Shown: piece after piece, positions 1-18,780 of the stretch
Layout: each line of letters starts with the position of its first letter
Position numbering within the stretch: the stretch's first letter is position 1
Source: Eurosta solidaginis
Lineage: Eukaryota; Arthropoda; Insecta; Diptera; Tephritidae
Reading direction: 5' to 3'
Assembly (NCBI RefSeq): GCF_040869045.1
Contig: NC_090319.1
Span: forward strand, 52,734,779-52,798,778
DNA length: 64,000 bases
Translations under genes and position numbers: made by a program
The notes under the pieces: generated by a model
What the model was told of the DNA's origin: nothing
Database searches by the model: none
Seen by the model: the letters and a program-made list of their open reading frames with translations, nothing else

Positions 1-2640
1 GGTGTACGCACTGCCACTTTGATGTGTTGAATATTATTCTCTTGGCAAAAAGTACTAAATGCTGCGGATGTGAACGCAGTCCCGCGATCCGACACTATTC
101 GCTGTGGTAAACCAAAGTAGAGTGTTAATTGGTTCAGTGCATCTACTACAGGCTTTGTTTTCGTCGACCGTGTTGGGCAGACCACCGTATATCTCGTCAA
201 TGCATCGACAATCACCAGCACGTATTCATATCCACGTCGACTTTTGATAAATGAACCCAGATGGTCCACATGTAATGTTTGGAATGGTAGCTGCGGTATG
301 TCCATCCCAAATAACTCTCACTCTTTGCGCATCGGTTCACGGCTATAACAGCACTCGATACACGATTTTACAAAACCCTTCACAAAATTTCGAAGCCTCG
401 GGAACCAAAAGTTTTTCAGAATTCTCTTGATGGTCCCATCTACCCCGGGATGTCCAACATCGTCATGACAAAGTTTGAGTATACGCCATCGTATACCCTT
501 CGGGACAACCAACAGTTTATGCCCATGGTCGTCTTTCCAATACAATCGATGGTTCTTCAGACAATATTTTGACGTTATGTCGCTTCGTTGGCCAGTATTA
601 TTCTGCAAAATGCTTATAATTTCGTTTAGCTTACCATCTTGTCTCTGCATAGTGCTAACCCAGTCATCAGTCGACAAGGTCAATATTTTCGCACGGACAT
701 CCTCGACTTCACATGTCACCGCAACCGGCGAACGACTCATCGCATCTACATGACCCATTGACAACCCTGCACGATGTATTATATTACAGTCATACTCCAA
801 AAGTCTCAGTAGCCATCGAGCTACTCTTGGCTTCATTGGTGTTGATATTTTTGCTGTAGTGATTGCTTGGCAGTCTGTTACAATATCAAAAGATTTTCCC
901 AGTAGAAACATTCTAAACCTATCGCACGCTTCTACTACCGCCAGGACCTCCAACTCGTATGCATGGTAATTCATTTCTTGGGGACTACACACTCGACTAT
1001 AATAAGCTACCGGTTTCAGGGAATTTTCCTCTCTCTGAAGCAATATAGCTGCGATGCCAGCACTCGATGCATCAGTATGCAGCTCATGCTCTTTCCTGAT
1101 ATCATAAATCGTTAGGACTGGGGCTCTGGTAATCGCTCTAATTAACCGACTGAACGCTTCATCATGTTCTGTACTCCAATAAAAAATGACACTCTTTCTA
1201 GTTAGGTTGGTGAGGGGCTTAGCGATGTGAGCATACCCGGGAACAAACTTACGGAAAAACCCAGTCAACCCCAAAAACCTACGAACTTCCAATGGATTAC
1301 GCGGTGTCGAGTATGACTCTATTGCTGAAGTTTTCAAATTACCTGGCCCTATACCATTTGCATCGACCTGATGCCCCAAGAAAGTAACCTCATTCTTCAG
1401 AAATGAGCACTTCGATAACCTCAATGTCAAACCTTCTCTCTGTATAATCTTGAGAAACTCTTCCAAATAAAACAAATTTTCTTCTGCACTATCAGTAGCA
1501 ATAACAACTTCATCCACGTAACTGACAACTGCTTTCTTTAACGGCTGAACCAATTGTGACATCATTCTCTGGAAAGCACACGGAGCATTTCGTAAACCGA
1601 ATGGCATCCTGTTAAACTCAAATTGTCCACTGGGTGTTACGAATGCTGTAAACTGTTTTGAATGTTCCTCTACTTCAATTTGGTAGTAGCCAGACATAAG
1701 GTCTAAAGTGGTATAAAATTTTTTTCCAGACAATGTCGCCAAGACCCCATCCACTGTAGGCATCAACCATGGCTGTTTCTCAGTTATTGCATTCAGCCCG
1801 CGATAGTCTACGCAGAGTCTATCTTTTCCATTCTGTTTACGTACCAAAACGACAGGTGATGCATACAGTGAATGTGATCTTCTAATAATGCCCAATTCCA
1901 ACAGCTCTTCAATAATGTCCTCAACTACACACTGTTTTGGGATAGGAATGCTGTACGGCTTTTTAGCTATTGGTCTCTGACTCGTTAACTTTATGTCCAT
2001 TTTGAATGTTTTCGATTTACCTAACTCAGGTAATTTTTCTCCAAAGCAATGCGAATACGCATTCATTAAATCAAACAAACTTTCGTTGACATTAGAACTT
2101 ACCGAGCTTCCAATGTCTACAACATTCCTATTAATTGCCATAACTTGACAAGTGCCATTTTCAATAACTACCTTTCCCTTTGCAAGCACATCGATCCCAA
2201 TAAGTGCATCATGCGTCATCACGGAGTCGTTAATAATTAGCAACTCAACTATACGTACGACTTCATCAAATTTTATATGCACTAGTATTTTCCCGTGGCA
2301 AAGAATTTCACCACCAGCGAACCCAATTAACTTTTCACTACACGCAATGACACATGCACCACACCTTTTAGCAATCGATTGCTTCACAAGGGATTTGCTA
2401 CTACCCGAATCAATCAGCGCTTTACATTTTATCTCAGATACGCCGATAATTAAAATAGCTTTACATAACTCTACGCATTTACTTCGATTTTCAATTTTAT
2501 TTACTTCTGATTCACTTTCAAAACATTGCGCCTCTTCTTCTTGTTCTTCACTTGCTACTTGATGTACCCTATCGACTTGTTTTGCTTCAACTTTTCTTCT
2601 TGGCTTCACACAATTTCTAGAAATATGGCCTCGCTCCCTA
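1..2640 (-). pseudogene. pol: gypsy pol: protease, RT, RNase H, integrase (interrupted)
   Basis: One long frame runs from a CCHC-like knuckle (ending HISRNC, about 2600) to a TGA at 318-320. From its N-terminus it shows an aspartic protease motif ALIDSGSS (about residue 64), an RT with VDYRGLN, TLDLMSGYYQIEV and FNRMPFGLRNAP (about 230-440), an RNase H start HTDASSAG (about 515), and an HHCC integrase zinc finger with GHPG and CIEC (about 715-755). After the in-frame TGA the same frame continues through the integrase core, with HVDHLG and VSDRGTAF carrying two of the catalytic acids; the third would lie outside the window. The RT catalytic box reads YVDE instead of the usual Y-x-D-D. The nonsense codon and the altered RT box argue against activity. 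Confidence 0.92.
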
Positions 2641-3968
2641 CAATACTCGATGCCTGCTGCGTTTCACTTCTTTCGCCAAACCTATATCGGCTATCAAACT
2701 TAGCGTAAGTGATTGCAACAAATCGGCACACTTATAAAATTTCATTGCGTTCAATGTTTTACGCATATTATCATCCGATAATCCATTTATAATATATTTA
2801 ATTATGGCACTATCGTCAATATTATCACGACGACCCATTGCCACCATATTATAATAATATTCTACTATTTTCTCACCCCTTTTCATTTTCGTGCTCATCA
2901 TTCGCATATGAGCGTCAGCTGAATTTTGTACATACGAAAAATCTGTCAGAAATGCTGCAACAAATTCGTTCCATTCCCGGAATACTGGTTGAGCATCTGC
3001 CCATCGCTTTGCAACCCCACTCAACCTGCTAAGAACTGCCAAAATAACAAATCGTCCCAATGATATAATGCTTTCAATTTCTCAACTCTCTCAATGAATT
3101 GTATTGACGAGTATGTATTGTCAATAGGATTGAATGCTGGTAGAATCGCTGCTATTTCACTTGGCTTATGTACATACATATTCGGTGCTATGTACCTCTC
3201 TCTATTTATTGGAGTTGAAATGATCGGCTGGGTTGTGTCATATATGTATTGCTGTCTCGATGTTGAGTATGACGAACATGGCTGTTGCGAAGTTAAAATC
3301 GTTGTATGTGGCATCTGCAAATTTGAATTCAACTGTTGAGGCTTTGCATATGACAAGAACGACTGCGACATTGTATTCGGCTATGACAATGTGTGTTGCT
3401 GCTGCGACGTCGACAGGTACACATACTGTGGTGGTATTGTGTAATTCTCTTCTACTGGTGGTGGAAACGATGTAGGCCATGCTTTTGACGCTGGCATTGC
3501 TACCGCTGCTATTTGCTGTGTATGTGAAATCGGTGCCTGCGTGACTGCAACCGGCGCTGACGAAAACGAAGCACCACGCTCGTCGTCGTAATAACTTGAA
3601 GCTTGTTCTGGAATATTCGATACTCCTGGACGAAGAGTCTGCAGCTGTGCATTTAGCGTCTCAACGGCGCCACACAGCGCGCTAATTTGCACCTCGAGCT
3701 GCTTCATGACCCTATCGTCGTCCCTGACCAATTCCTCACCCTGTTTCCTGTTTTCCTTACTTGCCTGTGATGCGCTTCCCTCTGCTGGCAAATCTATCTC
3801 CACCATTGGCTCCAGGATTTCTGCATCCACCTCCTGGAGTCTGCTAACTAACTCGACCTTTGTGCCACTTGTTTTTATCTGCAATTTTTGTAAAATCTCT
3901 TTTAACGATACTAATAAACTATTTAGGTCCATGACCACTTGTGAAACTGTCACCCAGACAGAATTCAA
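2638..3968 (-). pseudogene. gag: gypsy gag with N-terminal SAP-like motif (disrupted)
   Basis: The minus-strand frame starts at or shortly after 3968; a methionine a little downstream, reading MDLNSLL, is a likely real start. The first 50 residues hold LKEILQKLQIKTSGTK followed by ELVSRLQEVD, a pattern like a SAP helix-extension-helix DNA-binding motif. A low-complexity Q/S/T-rich stretch follows, then the capsid-type segment containing KRWADAQ and FREWNEFV (about 3020-2800), and at the end a CCHC-type knuckle near 2620. A TAG interrupts the frame at 3381-3383. The reading frame shifts near 3040 and shifts back near 2640. The family assignment comes from position and the capsid-like segment; the SAP call is by pattern only. 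Confidence 0.75.
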
Positions 3969-3984
3969 GACAACCGATTTAAAG

Positions 3985-4250
3985 AATTTAAAATGACACT
4001 CGCTTTATTCAATTCAAGTTAACGACTGACTCTTTACATTTCAAGAATAAAAATGAACATTTTAATATATGATAAATTGAGTACACAAGGGAGAATGAAC
4101 TTTAAATAAAATGAGAATATACAGAGTTCCCAGTAGATATAAAAGGTGTGATGACAGTTAGGACTAACTCATCCACAGTATGCTTTGAGCTCACCAAACC
4201 AATTCTAACTTATTGCTAGGCCATCTTCAGACCCATATTCATCAGCCGTT
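3985..4250 (-). repeat. Probable 5' LTR of the gypsy element
   Basis: This non-coding DNA lies just upstream of Gag on the minus strand. It contains an AATAAA-type signal near 4000 and AT-rich promoter-like sequence. The second LTR is outside the window, so the boundaries cannot be set by comparison, and no primer-binding site was identified with confidence. Only the position supports the call. Confidence 0.4.
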
Positions 4251-4667
4251 TCTTTATTCTTCCTACGGCGTCATTTCATAATGCTTGGCGTATTTCCAGT
4301 TTCTTGGTCATTGCTACAACGACAATATCAACAGAGCCTTGAGGTACGCTGCCGGTGATGTTGTGCTTTCTTGGTCCTACATCCGTATCAAAGAGGGGTA
4401 CACTGTCGCTCAAGTGCCAAAGTTTCGTAGCGCTGTCATTATCTGCATCACTTCTGACATTACGCTTACATCCTCTCGCACCACTAATTTCAGTTTCTCC
4501 GGGTCTCTTTCTACATCCGCTGCTTCTAGCTCACTTTGTTCCTATAACCACTACACCGGGCTAGACAATCTTCCGCTGACCCACCTCAGTGAGCCGAGAA
4601 GGTCGTGGTAACTTTCATTGCCCTGTCGGTATATTCGTTTTTTGACTCTACATGTCCTCTGACTTCC

Positions 4668-5723
4668 TCCACATTAACCGGTTTGTTGGTGTTTTGGCTG
4701 CTTATATTTGAAAAATTACCTTATCAGCAAAATCATTCTGTGTTAATCCGGTTAATTGACGGATGGAATCAGTTTACTCGGTTCCTACTGCATCATGCAG
4801 GTCATGGCACTAAGCAGCTCCCTCTCTGCATATAATCACCATTCGAAAAGTCTAAGATTTCCTACGATCATTCACCGCCACTGTCGGTGGCGTTTTCGTC
4901 TCTCATTATTACTCTTTGGCTTGTTAGATTAGGCAGGACCATTGGCATTGATTTCTTAACGTCTGTCCCATTGGAAAATTGCTCCTGTTTTCCGGTCTTA
5001 TTTGGATCCATCCGTAAACCTAACCTCTGAGTCAGGCTCAGTATCTAGAGTATTTGTTTGCAGAGCACTCTACGCAATGGACAGCTCAGAGTTCCGTGAT
5101 ATTGTAAGCGTCACGATGTTCTGTGACATTTCCAATCTTTAGTTTAGAGATAGAGAGTAAAAGTCTACAAAATCAATATTTTACTTCCACTAATATATTA
5201 AACCAGGTGACTGGTTCCTCCACAATAACCGGTTTGTTGGTGTTTTGCCTGCTTATATTTGAAAAAATTACCTTATCAGCATAATCCCTCTGTTTTACCT
5301 CGGTTAATTGAAGGATGGAATCAGTTTATTCGGTTCCTACTGCATCATGCAGGTTATGGCACTAAGCAGCTCCCTTTCTGCGTATAATCACCATTCGAAA
5401 AGCCTCGTTTCATAAGACTTCCTACGATCATTTACCGCCACTATCGGTGGCGTTTTCGTCTCTCATTATCACTCCTAGGCTTCTTAGATTAGGCCGGACC
5501 ATTGGTATTGATTTTTTAAAGTCTGTCCCATTGGAAAATTGCGCCTGTTTTCCAGTCTTATTTGTATCCATCCGTAAACCTAACCTCTGAGTCAGGCTCA
5601 GTATATAGAGTATTTATTTGCAGATCACTCTACGCAATGGACAGCTCAGAGTTCTGTGACATTTCCAATCTTTAGCTTAGATATAGAGAGTAAATGTCTA
5701 CAAAATCAATATTTTACTTCCAG
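4668..5723 (+). repeat. Tandem duplication of the intron end next to a cic acceptor
   Basis: Copy 1 (about 4668-5205) and copy 2 (about 5219-5723) are close direct repeats with an offset of 533-551 bp. Both start near ACCGGTTTGTTGGTG and end with CAAAATCAATATTTTACTTCCA. Copy 2 ends in the AG that serves as acceptor of the capicua exon at 5724. In copy 1 the same place reads CCAC, so the acceptor is lost. Copy 1 has about 28 extra bases near 5104-5128 and copy 2 about 10 extra near 5402. The repeat therefore carries the polypyrimidine/branch region of the intron twice. Confidence 0.88.
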
Positions 5724-12799
<7,076 letters not shown>

Positions 12800-14000
12800 T
12801 AATAGGTCAAAAATATTAAAACAAAAAAGCAAAACATTGATTAGTGTACTGAAAAGCAGATGGTGATACGATACAAAATAGCAGACAATTTGAATGAAAA
12901 ATACTGTTGCATAGCTAAGCTGAGCTGCCGACATTTTCCCCCCCAAATATGTGGGAATTATCACAGCAACACTAATTTTGAATAACGACAATTTACGAGG
13001 ATATGCTGCTTTTAGATCTTTCAGTTGTTTCATGTATGTAAGGGTAAACATGTTAGAATTATTTACTGCAGCATTTTAACCAGGTACAACGCGCATACAA
13101 CGCTTCAAAATGGAAGCGCCTTAAGCATGACAGCTGTCATGTATATAGCCATGGCAACATTAAAATAGAACCATGAATAGTCATGTTAGTTTTGACTTGT
13201 TAAGATTTAAAAATTACAATCAGCCACAAAAGTTTTGTATGCAAAGAAGGCAAATATGCAAGACGAATGTTAAAAGTTATTGTCAAAATAAACAAATCAA
13301 TTGTATAAAACTGAACATTTCATACGCGTAACAGACCCACATTTGTATATATATATCAGTATCATTATGAAGTGATTTGGAAAAGAGAGCGGAAAAAATT
13401 TACTCAAACTTGTAAGCCGAAAGTGGAAACCAATTTTTGTTAGATAGTGGGTGTTATACTTAGATGTAAAAGAGATTACAACAATATGTTATATATAAAT
13501 GTGGCTGCTTATGTCACTAAAAAGCAAATTAAACAAATTCAAGCGAGTGCCATTTGTGAATAAGAAAATATAAAAAAAAAATCCATCAAGCCAGCTACAC
13601 TAAGAAACCTATGCCAAAATTACAGAAAAAAAAGTCGTAATACAATAATAATTGACGAAAATAAGAACCTCATGATTCAATCACAAGAGGTTTGCTCGAC
13701 AGACACATTTTTTGACAATTGCAGCCATTTTGCTCCCAAATCGCATTGGCATCCGTTAACTGTGTTGTTTCTTTGCGAATTTTCGAAAAATATTAGTAGT
13801 AGAAATAGTTTACAAATACTCGATAAGTACTTAACTGCATAATTCCTTAGAACATTTATTTTAATTTTATGATGAATTTATTAACTATGCCATGATCCAT
13901 TAGTGTGGCTGAACATAGGTTTTATGAAAAGTACGGACACCAAGGAATCGTGCACTTTCGTAAACCTATGAACATACGAAACCTAAACCAATAAAAGTCT
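12800..14000 (+). other. cic: Probable cic 3' UTR
   Basis: There is no coding frame of note. AATAAA hexamers occur at 13287-13292 and 13990-13995, either of which could end the transcript. The sequence is AT-rich and shows no recognised repeat until about 13995. Confidence 0.5.
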
Positions 14001-14412
14001 AGAACAGGAGTCTACTGCTAATACGCGTCCAATAATATCGAGAGAGGTGACCTCGACAACAATAATAACAACAATCTGTCCGCAGATATTTTCAGTTGAG
14101 GTTGACAATTTTTATGTGGTAGTTGTAATGTTTTTGTGCACTGAAAAAGATTTTGTGTACAAAGAGATTTTGCACGCATTTAATTTTGATCTCACTTCAT
14201 TGGTTGACCGGCCAGGGAAATTTTTTAAAAGCTCGGCTGAAGACCGCCAACGCAACCCGGGGTCATATTTCGGGTTTTCGTCAATATCTTTTGAACGAGC
14301 TAGAATTGTTATTTCCGCCTTTGAATTATTGTTATCGAGGTTAATACGCGTCTTTTGACACTTCTGTCGATATTTTTGGGCGCGTATTAAAAGTCGACCT
14401 TCCGGTTTCTGT
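13995..14412. repeat. Inverted-repeat element, about 420 bp
   Basis: The left end holds CTGCTAATACGCGTCC and GACCTCGACAACAATAA. The right end holds the complement order TTATTGTTATCGAGGT and GGGCGCGTATTA. The same right-end block recurs at 34430-34510. It is probably a diverged MITE; TSDs were not resolved. Confidence 0.5.
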
Positions 14413-15691
14413 TCTATTAATTCCGTATGTTCGGAACATTCGTCATCATTTAAGAATTTGGAGAATCGGTTTATATTTGGAATATTTTGCATATTCGGAC
14501 CTCGTGAGGTAGCATCAAATGAACGTATTCCGAATATTCTAAATTAAAGGTTTATCCGGAACGCTTCCATGAATACTTAACGGAAAAGCGCTTTCCGAAA
14601 TTTCACAATAAAAAGGTGAATACTACCTGTGTAGCAGGACCGCACAAAATTTTAACTCTTCTGTCAAAGTCAAGGTAGGAATATAAAGTTCTAAGACAAT
14701 AAGCCATTTCTCTTATTTTTGTTTTTGTCAGTTCATTGCGGCTGCTGTGTATCGTATCACCCCATGTCGGCTGCCTGTTTAAAATCACGCTATCTCAAAC
14801 AAAATTGTTTGTCAAAAATTTCCCAATTCAGGATTTGTCACAAAACCGCCCTATATTAGAGTTAGATTGAAGAACGCTTCATCCCAGAATGCTTTTCATT
14901 AACTCCCTCTTATGACAAAATGCATTGAATTTATACGCATGTAGGGAGTTTTGATAACAAATTTTGAGATAGTGCATTTTTTAATAAAATTCTAACGTAC
15001 GGCATTCTTCAAACAATTTCTGAAAGAATGACCAAACCAACATAATCTTATCAGTTCACGAAATATTTAGTAGAAAATGAATTATTTCCCCAAAAACTTT
15101 TGGCATTTACAAATTTATTATCACTACTAATATACTACCAAAGATACTTGTCTACTACAATTTCACTGAAGGGAATTGAATTATTCCCCGTTTTCTTTAC
15201 TTCGTAAAAGCAACCCGTCCAGATTTTTCAATTTGGGAATGTCAAAGATCTGTCATCTTTGAAGAACAAACCTCTAGTAATTGAATCATGTAAGAACCTA
15301 TATCACAGTCAAACACTTAAGAAGGGATGATAAGCTGAAAACTCGCATGCACGCTGTCTCAAAAGTTTCATAAAATCTCGTTTCGTTGTAAGCATCCTTC
15401 GTCAAGACAAGACTTTGACGGATAAGTTCAACGTATGGATTTATGTCCAGTCTTGCTAAGGAGAACTTGTTGAAACTCAGAGTAGAAGGAGGTATATATG
15501 TATGTTAAAAGGCTCATAGACAAAAAATTATATAACTATCTTAACGTATAAGAGGTGGGATTTTGTACTTTAGATCGATAGCGAATATTTTCATTGCTTG
15601 CAGCCGAAAGCACAGGATTTAAGTTAAGCCTAAGCTACTAAGAGTTTTTCACATTTTATTTCTTTGCACCAAATTTATTTTCCATTTACGG
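14413..15691. other. Intergenic, no feature recognised
   Basis: AT-rich single-copy-looking DNA. Only short random frames are present and no splice-consistent conserved peptide was seen. Confidence 0.5.
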
Positions 15692-16377
15692 TTACTCACA
15701 AAAATAAGTACACACTTGGTTTATGCTGAAAAAAACTCAAATGCAGTGGCTCACAGCTTAATTGATAATTTTCATCTAAAATATCGAAAATTCCCTAACA
15801 GAAACCACATGCAAATAAATGTCAAAGGTTATTCAAAGGTAAGGAGAATTAATCAAAATTTCAAAAATTACCATCAATTTTCAATTTTTGTTTCAGAATT
15901 TCTAGAAAATTTGTGAGTATGCAGTTTTGTAGCCCAATACATTTTAGTATAATAATGTGTAAGTTAGAAATAGCACAAAATTTTTCCTAAATTTTCAGAA
16001 TTTTTTCGGCGAGCAATTTCGCACATACAAAATGCACTTTTGTTCATGCGATGTATGGAAAAAATTTCTGAAAATTCAGGAAAAATGTTGTGCTATTTCT
16101 AACTTACACATTATTATACTAAAATTTATTAGGCTACAAAACTGCATACTCAAAAATTTGCCAGAAATTCTGAAACAAAGTTTGAAAATTTTGATGGTCA
16201 TTTTTGAAATTTTAATTAATTCTCCTTACCTTTGAATAACCTTTGACATTTTTTTTAATGTGGTTTCTGTTATGGAGTTTGCGATATTTTAGATGAAAAT
16301 TATCAATTAAGCTGTGAGCCACTGCATTTGAGTTTTTTTTCAGTATAGGCCAAGTGTGTACTTATTTTTGTGAGTAA
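15692..16377. mobile_element. Palindromic foldback element, 686 bp
   Basis: The two halves are near-perfect inverted copies about a centre near 16035. The ends read TTACTCACAAAAATAAGTAC on the left and its complement TTATTTTTGTGAGTAA on the right. Inner matches include CAATTAAGCTGTGAGCC, CCTTTGACAT and TTAGAAATAGCACAA with their complements. There is no coding capacity. A TA or TTA target duplication is possible, but it cannot be separated from the palindrome itself. Confidence 0.88.
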
Positions 16378-16941
16378 AAAACTAAAAAGTATGTCTTTTT
16401 TAAAGGCCCAGTTCCCTATCCATGAGTTCGTGGCATAAAATAAGCAGCTTGAAGTGGGCTTTAACTTTATCCTCATTGGTTTCGACATTTACAATTGCTG
16501 TTATTGTTATTGTGTTGTTTTTTACACATATATACAACTGTATTCGTGGGTAAAAAAAACGCTAATCATCAATTAGTTAATGTTTAGGAGACCCATCTAG
16601 TGGCAAATATCGAAGACTAGAGACAATGGTAAATAACACGCTACATAACGGGTTGTGCTGAGAAGCGTAGACACGCACCTCTGTTGGTCATAAAATATAA
16701 CCTAAAGCTGAATCGTTTGCGATGAATAGAGATAAAATAAGGAGGCATATTTCAGTTGTGTTTGAGTATAGTGCATACTGAAATTAGACGTGTTTTTGAG
16801 CAGCAATTTCATCAGTGTAGATAAAGTTAGGCACTTAACAGTCCATACATGGTTTAGGTGCTTATGTATATACATGTAAAAAAAACACAGCTAATAATTG
16901 AATAAGACGGGAAAAGTGACGTTCGAGAGTATGTATTGCGG
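16378..16941. other. Intergenic, no feature recognised
   Basis: AT-rich DNA without a convincing gene or repeat boundary. Confidence 0.45.
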
Positions 16942-17102
16942 TATATTGGAACGATTTTCCGTCATCCCTTGTCAAATTTAGTTTTGAGACAAACCGGTTT
17001 CGTCGTTGTGCCATCACTCGACACTGATGATGGCACAACGCCGAAACAGGTTTGTCTCAAAACCAAATTGTACAAGGGATGACGGAAGATCGTTCCAATA
17101 TA
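16942..17102. repeat. 161-bp perfect-looking hairpin element
   Basis: TATATTGGAACG at the left is matched by CGTTCCAATATA at the right, and the stem continues through CCGTCATCCCTTGT, TTTTGAGACAAACC and TTGTGCCATCA with few mismatches. Only about 10 bases form the loop near 17020. Part of one arm recurs at 19363-19420. Confidence 0.85.
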
Positions 17103-17516
17103 AATAATTTATCCACCCTGTCGGAAAACCAACAAAACAAAATAAGTATGTATTGCCTTCTTACCTATCATCCTGGAATATTTACAATTGACACGAAGAA
17201 AGAAAGACCGAACTTCTCTTCCGATTTGTGGCGTTGTGTTTTTACGTTTTTTCCTACAAATAGGTTTCATCTTCATGTCTTATGAAGACCACTAACTTCC
17301 CCTACTAAAGCAATTAAATACTTGCTGAAAGGCTTTTTTATGTTGGAAATGCTCAATGCCGTTCCGGCACATTTCGGAAATTAGCACCATTGGGATACGG
17401 AAACGATTTGATATAACCACGTCAAACCTTCTAGGTAATCCATTGCGTATCTCCTGCTACTTTCGTAGGAGTTGTGGAAAGATATCGATCGGTGTGACTT
17501 TTTTTAAAAAGCGGAC
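17103..17516. other. Intergenic, no feature recognised
   Basis: Between the hairpin at 16942-17102 and the SINE at 17526 no conserved peptide or repeat end was seen. Confidence 0.4.
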
Positions 17517-17525
17517 TATGCTTTG

Positions 17526-17875
17526 GCGGCCACCGTGGTGTGATGGTAGCGTGCCTATCACACCGAATGCCCTGGGTTCACACCCCGGGCAAAGCAACAT
17601 CAAAATTTTAGAAATATGGTTTTTCAATTAGAAGAAAATTTTTCTAAGCGGGGTCGCCCCTCGGCAGTGTTTGGCAAGTACTCCAAGTGTATTTCTGCCA
17701 TGAAATGCTCTCAGTGAAAACTCATCTGCCTCGCAGATGCCGTTCGGAGTCGGCATAAAACAAGTAGGTCCCGTCCCACCAATTTGTAGGAAAAAATCAG
17801 GAGGAGCACGACGCAAATTGGAAGAGAAGCTCGGCCTAAAATGTCTTCGAAGGTTATCGCGCCTTACATTTATTT
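17526..17875 (+). mobile_element. tRNA-derived SINE with 9-bp target duplication
   Basis: The head GGCCACCGTGGTGTGATGG and GGTTCACACCCCGGGCAAAG give pol III A- and B-box-like blocks of a tRNA. The body includes TTTCTGCCATGAAATGCTC, GTTCGGAGTCGGCATAAAAC and GCTCGGCCTAAAATG, ending in a short ATTTATTTT tail. TATGCTTTG flanks both ends (17517-17525 and 17876-17884). Other copies are at 43206-43470, 51090-51423 and 54414-54766, with old variants at 54785 and 62390. Confidence 0.92.
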
Positions 17876-17884
17876 TATGCTTTG

Positions 17885-18771
17885 ATGATTTTAGCCTTCC
17901 CGAATACTATTATCTCTGCTTTTCATAAATATACGTTAAACGATTAATCTGCTTTATTTATTAAAACGCATGTAAATAAATATCATACTTTCTATTTAAA
18001 GATATCAACTGCGTTCAATAAGTTTGAATTTGGTTTTCCAATTTTGTGTATCAACGGGGATATACTTACATAGGTGTATCGAGTTGTCTGCTTATTATCT
18101 CTTGACTCCGACTTGAAACCCCTTATATGACAGGATTAAAAATGATTTAAGTAAATCACAAAAATAAATTGGAATAGAGCAAGAAATAAGAAAATTACAT
18201 GCAGCATATTCTATAGAAAAAAAAACAAGATAAAAACGAAAAATCCCAATTAAATCGTAAAGAGTTTTAGAATATATAAAAACATGCAAATACAAACATT
18301 ACAGCAAAGCATACAGGCATAGAATTAAACATGTTATAACCACAGAAATTTAAAATAATATTATGAACTAAAAAATACAACCTTAAAAAATATATTAAGC
18401 TAAAAAACAAAATTGAAGTTAAACTAATTATACAATACACAAGGAAATCAACAAACGAAGTGAACAAAGAAAGCACATTAAAACAAGAAAAAAGCAGCAA
18501 AGCTAATAAAAAAGATGCAATGAATATTACAAAAAATCAACAAATTATTTGATGAAACAAACAAATTAATGTAAAATTTAAAATTATGCTTACTTATCTT
18601 CTTATATAAATTTTAATGATTGCAAATAACAGTTGAAGCTTAATGTGGTAAGCAAAAGTAACAAAAAAATTTAGCACAGCAAAAAATTATGGAATTAAGT
18701 AATACAATGCATAGTATATATATATATATTTAAGGCACATAAAGTAAATTTGAAATTGATGAATATTGAAA
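17885..18771. other. AT-rich intergenic DNA
   Basis: Very A/T-rich, with long A-rich runs and a short (TA)n near 18718. No gene was recognised. Confidence 0.5.
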
Positions 18772-18780
18772 CTATTTTCC

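Larger units (their letters stand above)
1..4260 (-). mobile_element. Ty3/gypsy-type LTR retrotransposon, partial and decayed
   Basis: Read on the minus strand, the order is a probable 5' LTR (about 4250-3985), a Gag region (3968-2640), then protease, reverse transcriptase, RNase H and integrase (2640-1). Integrase runs off the left edge, so the 3' part and right-hand LTR are not in the window. This PR-RT-RH-IN order is that of Ty3/gypsy elements; Ty1/copia has integrase before RT. No envelope-like frame is visible in what is present. The coding region carries nonsense codons near 3381 and 318 and frame changes near 3040 and 2640, so this copy is inactive. It lies antisense to capicua, in the intron before the exon at 5724. 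The clade within Ty3/gypsy was not determined. Confidence 0.9.

Noticed and set aside
475..753. Plus-strand open frame of 92 codons
   Set aside because: It is antisense to the gypsy pol gene, whose motifs are clear on the minus strand.
3238..3480. Minus-strand frame overlapping Gag in another frame
   Set aside because: It overlaps the interrupted Gag frame and has no recognisable domain.
4285..4611. Plus-strand frame of 108 codons before the intron duplication
   Set aside because: Ser/Thr-rich, no family, not linked to splice signals, and beside the LTR.
17526..17600. Possible tRNA gene
   Set aside because: A- and B-box-like blocks are present but the acceptor stem does not close, and the same unit recurs with a SINE body and target duplication.
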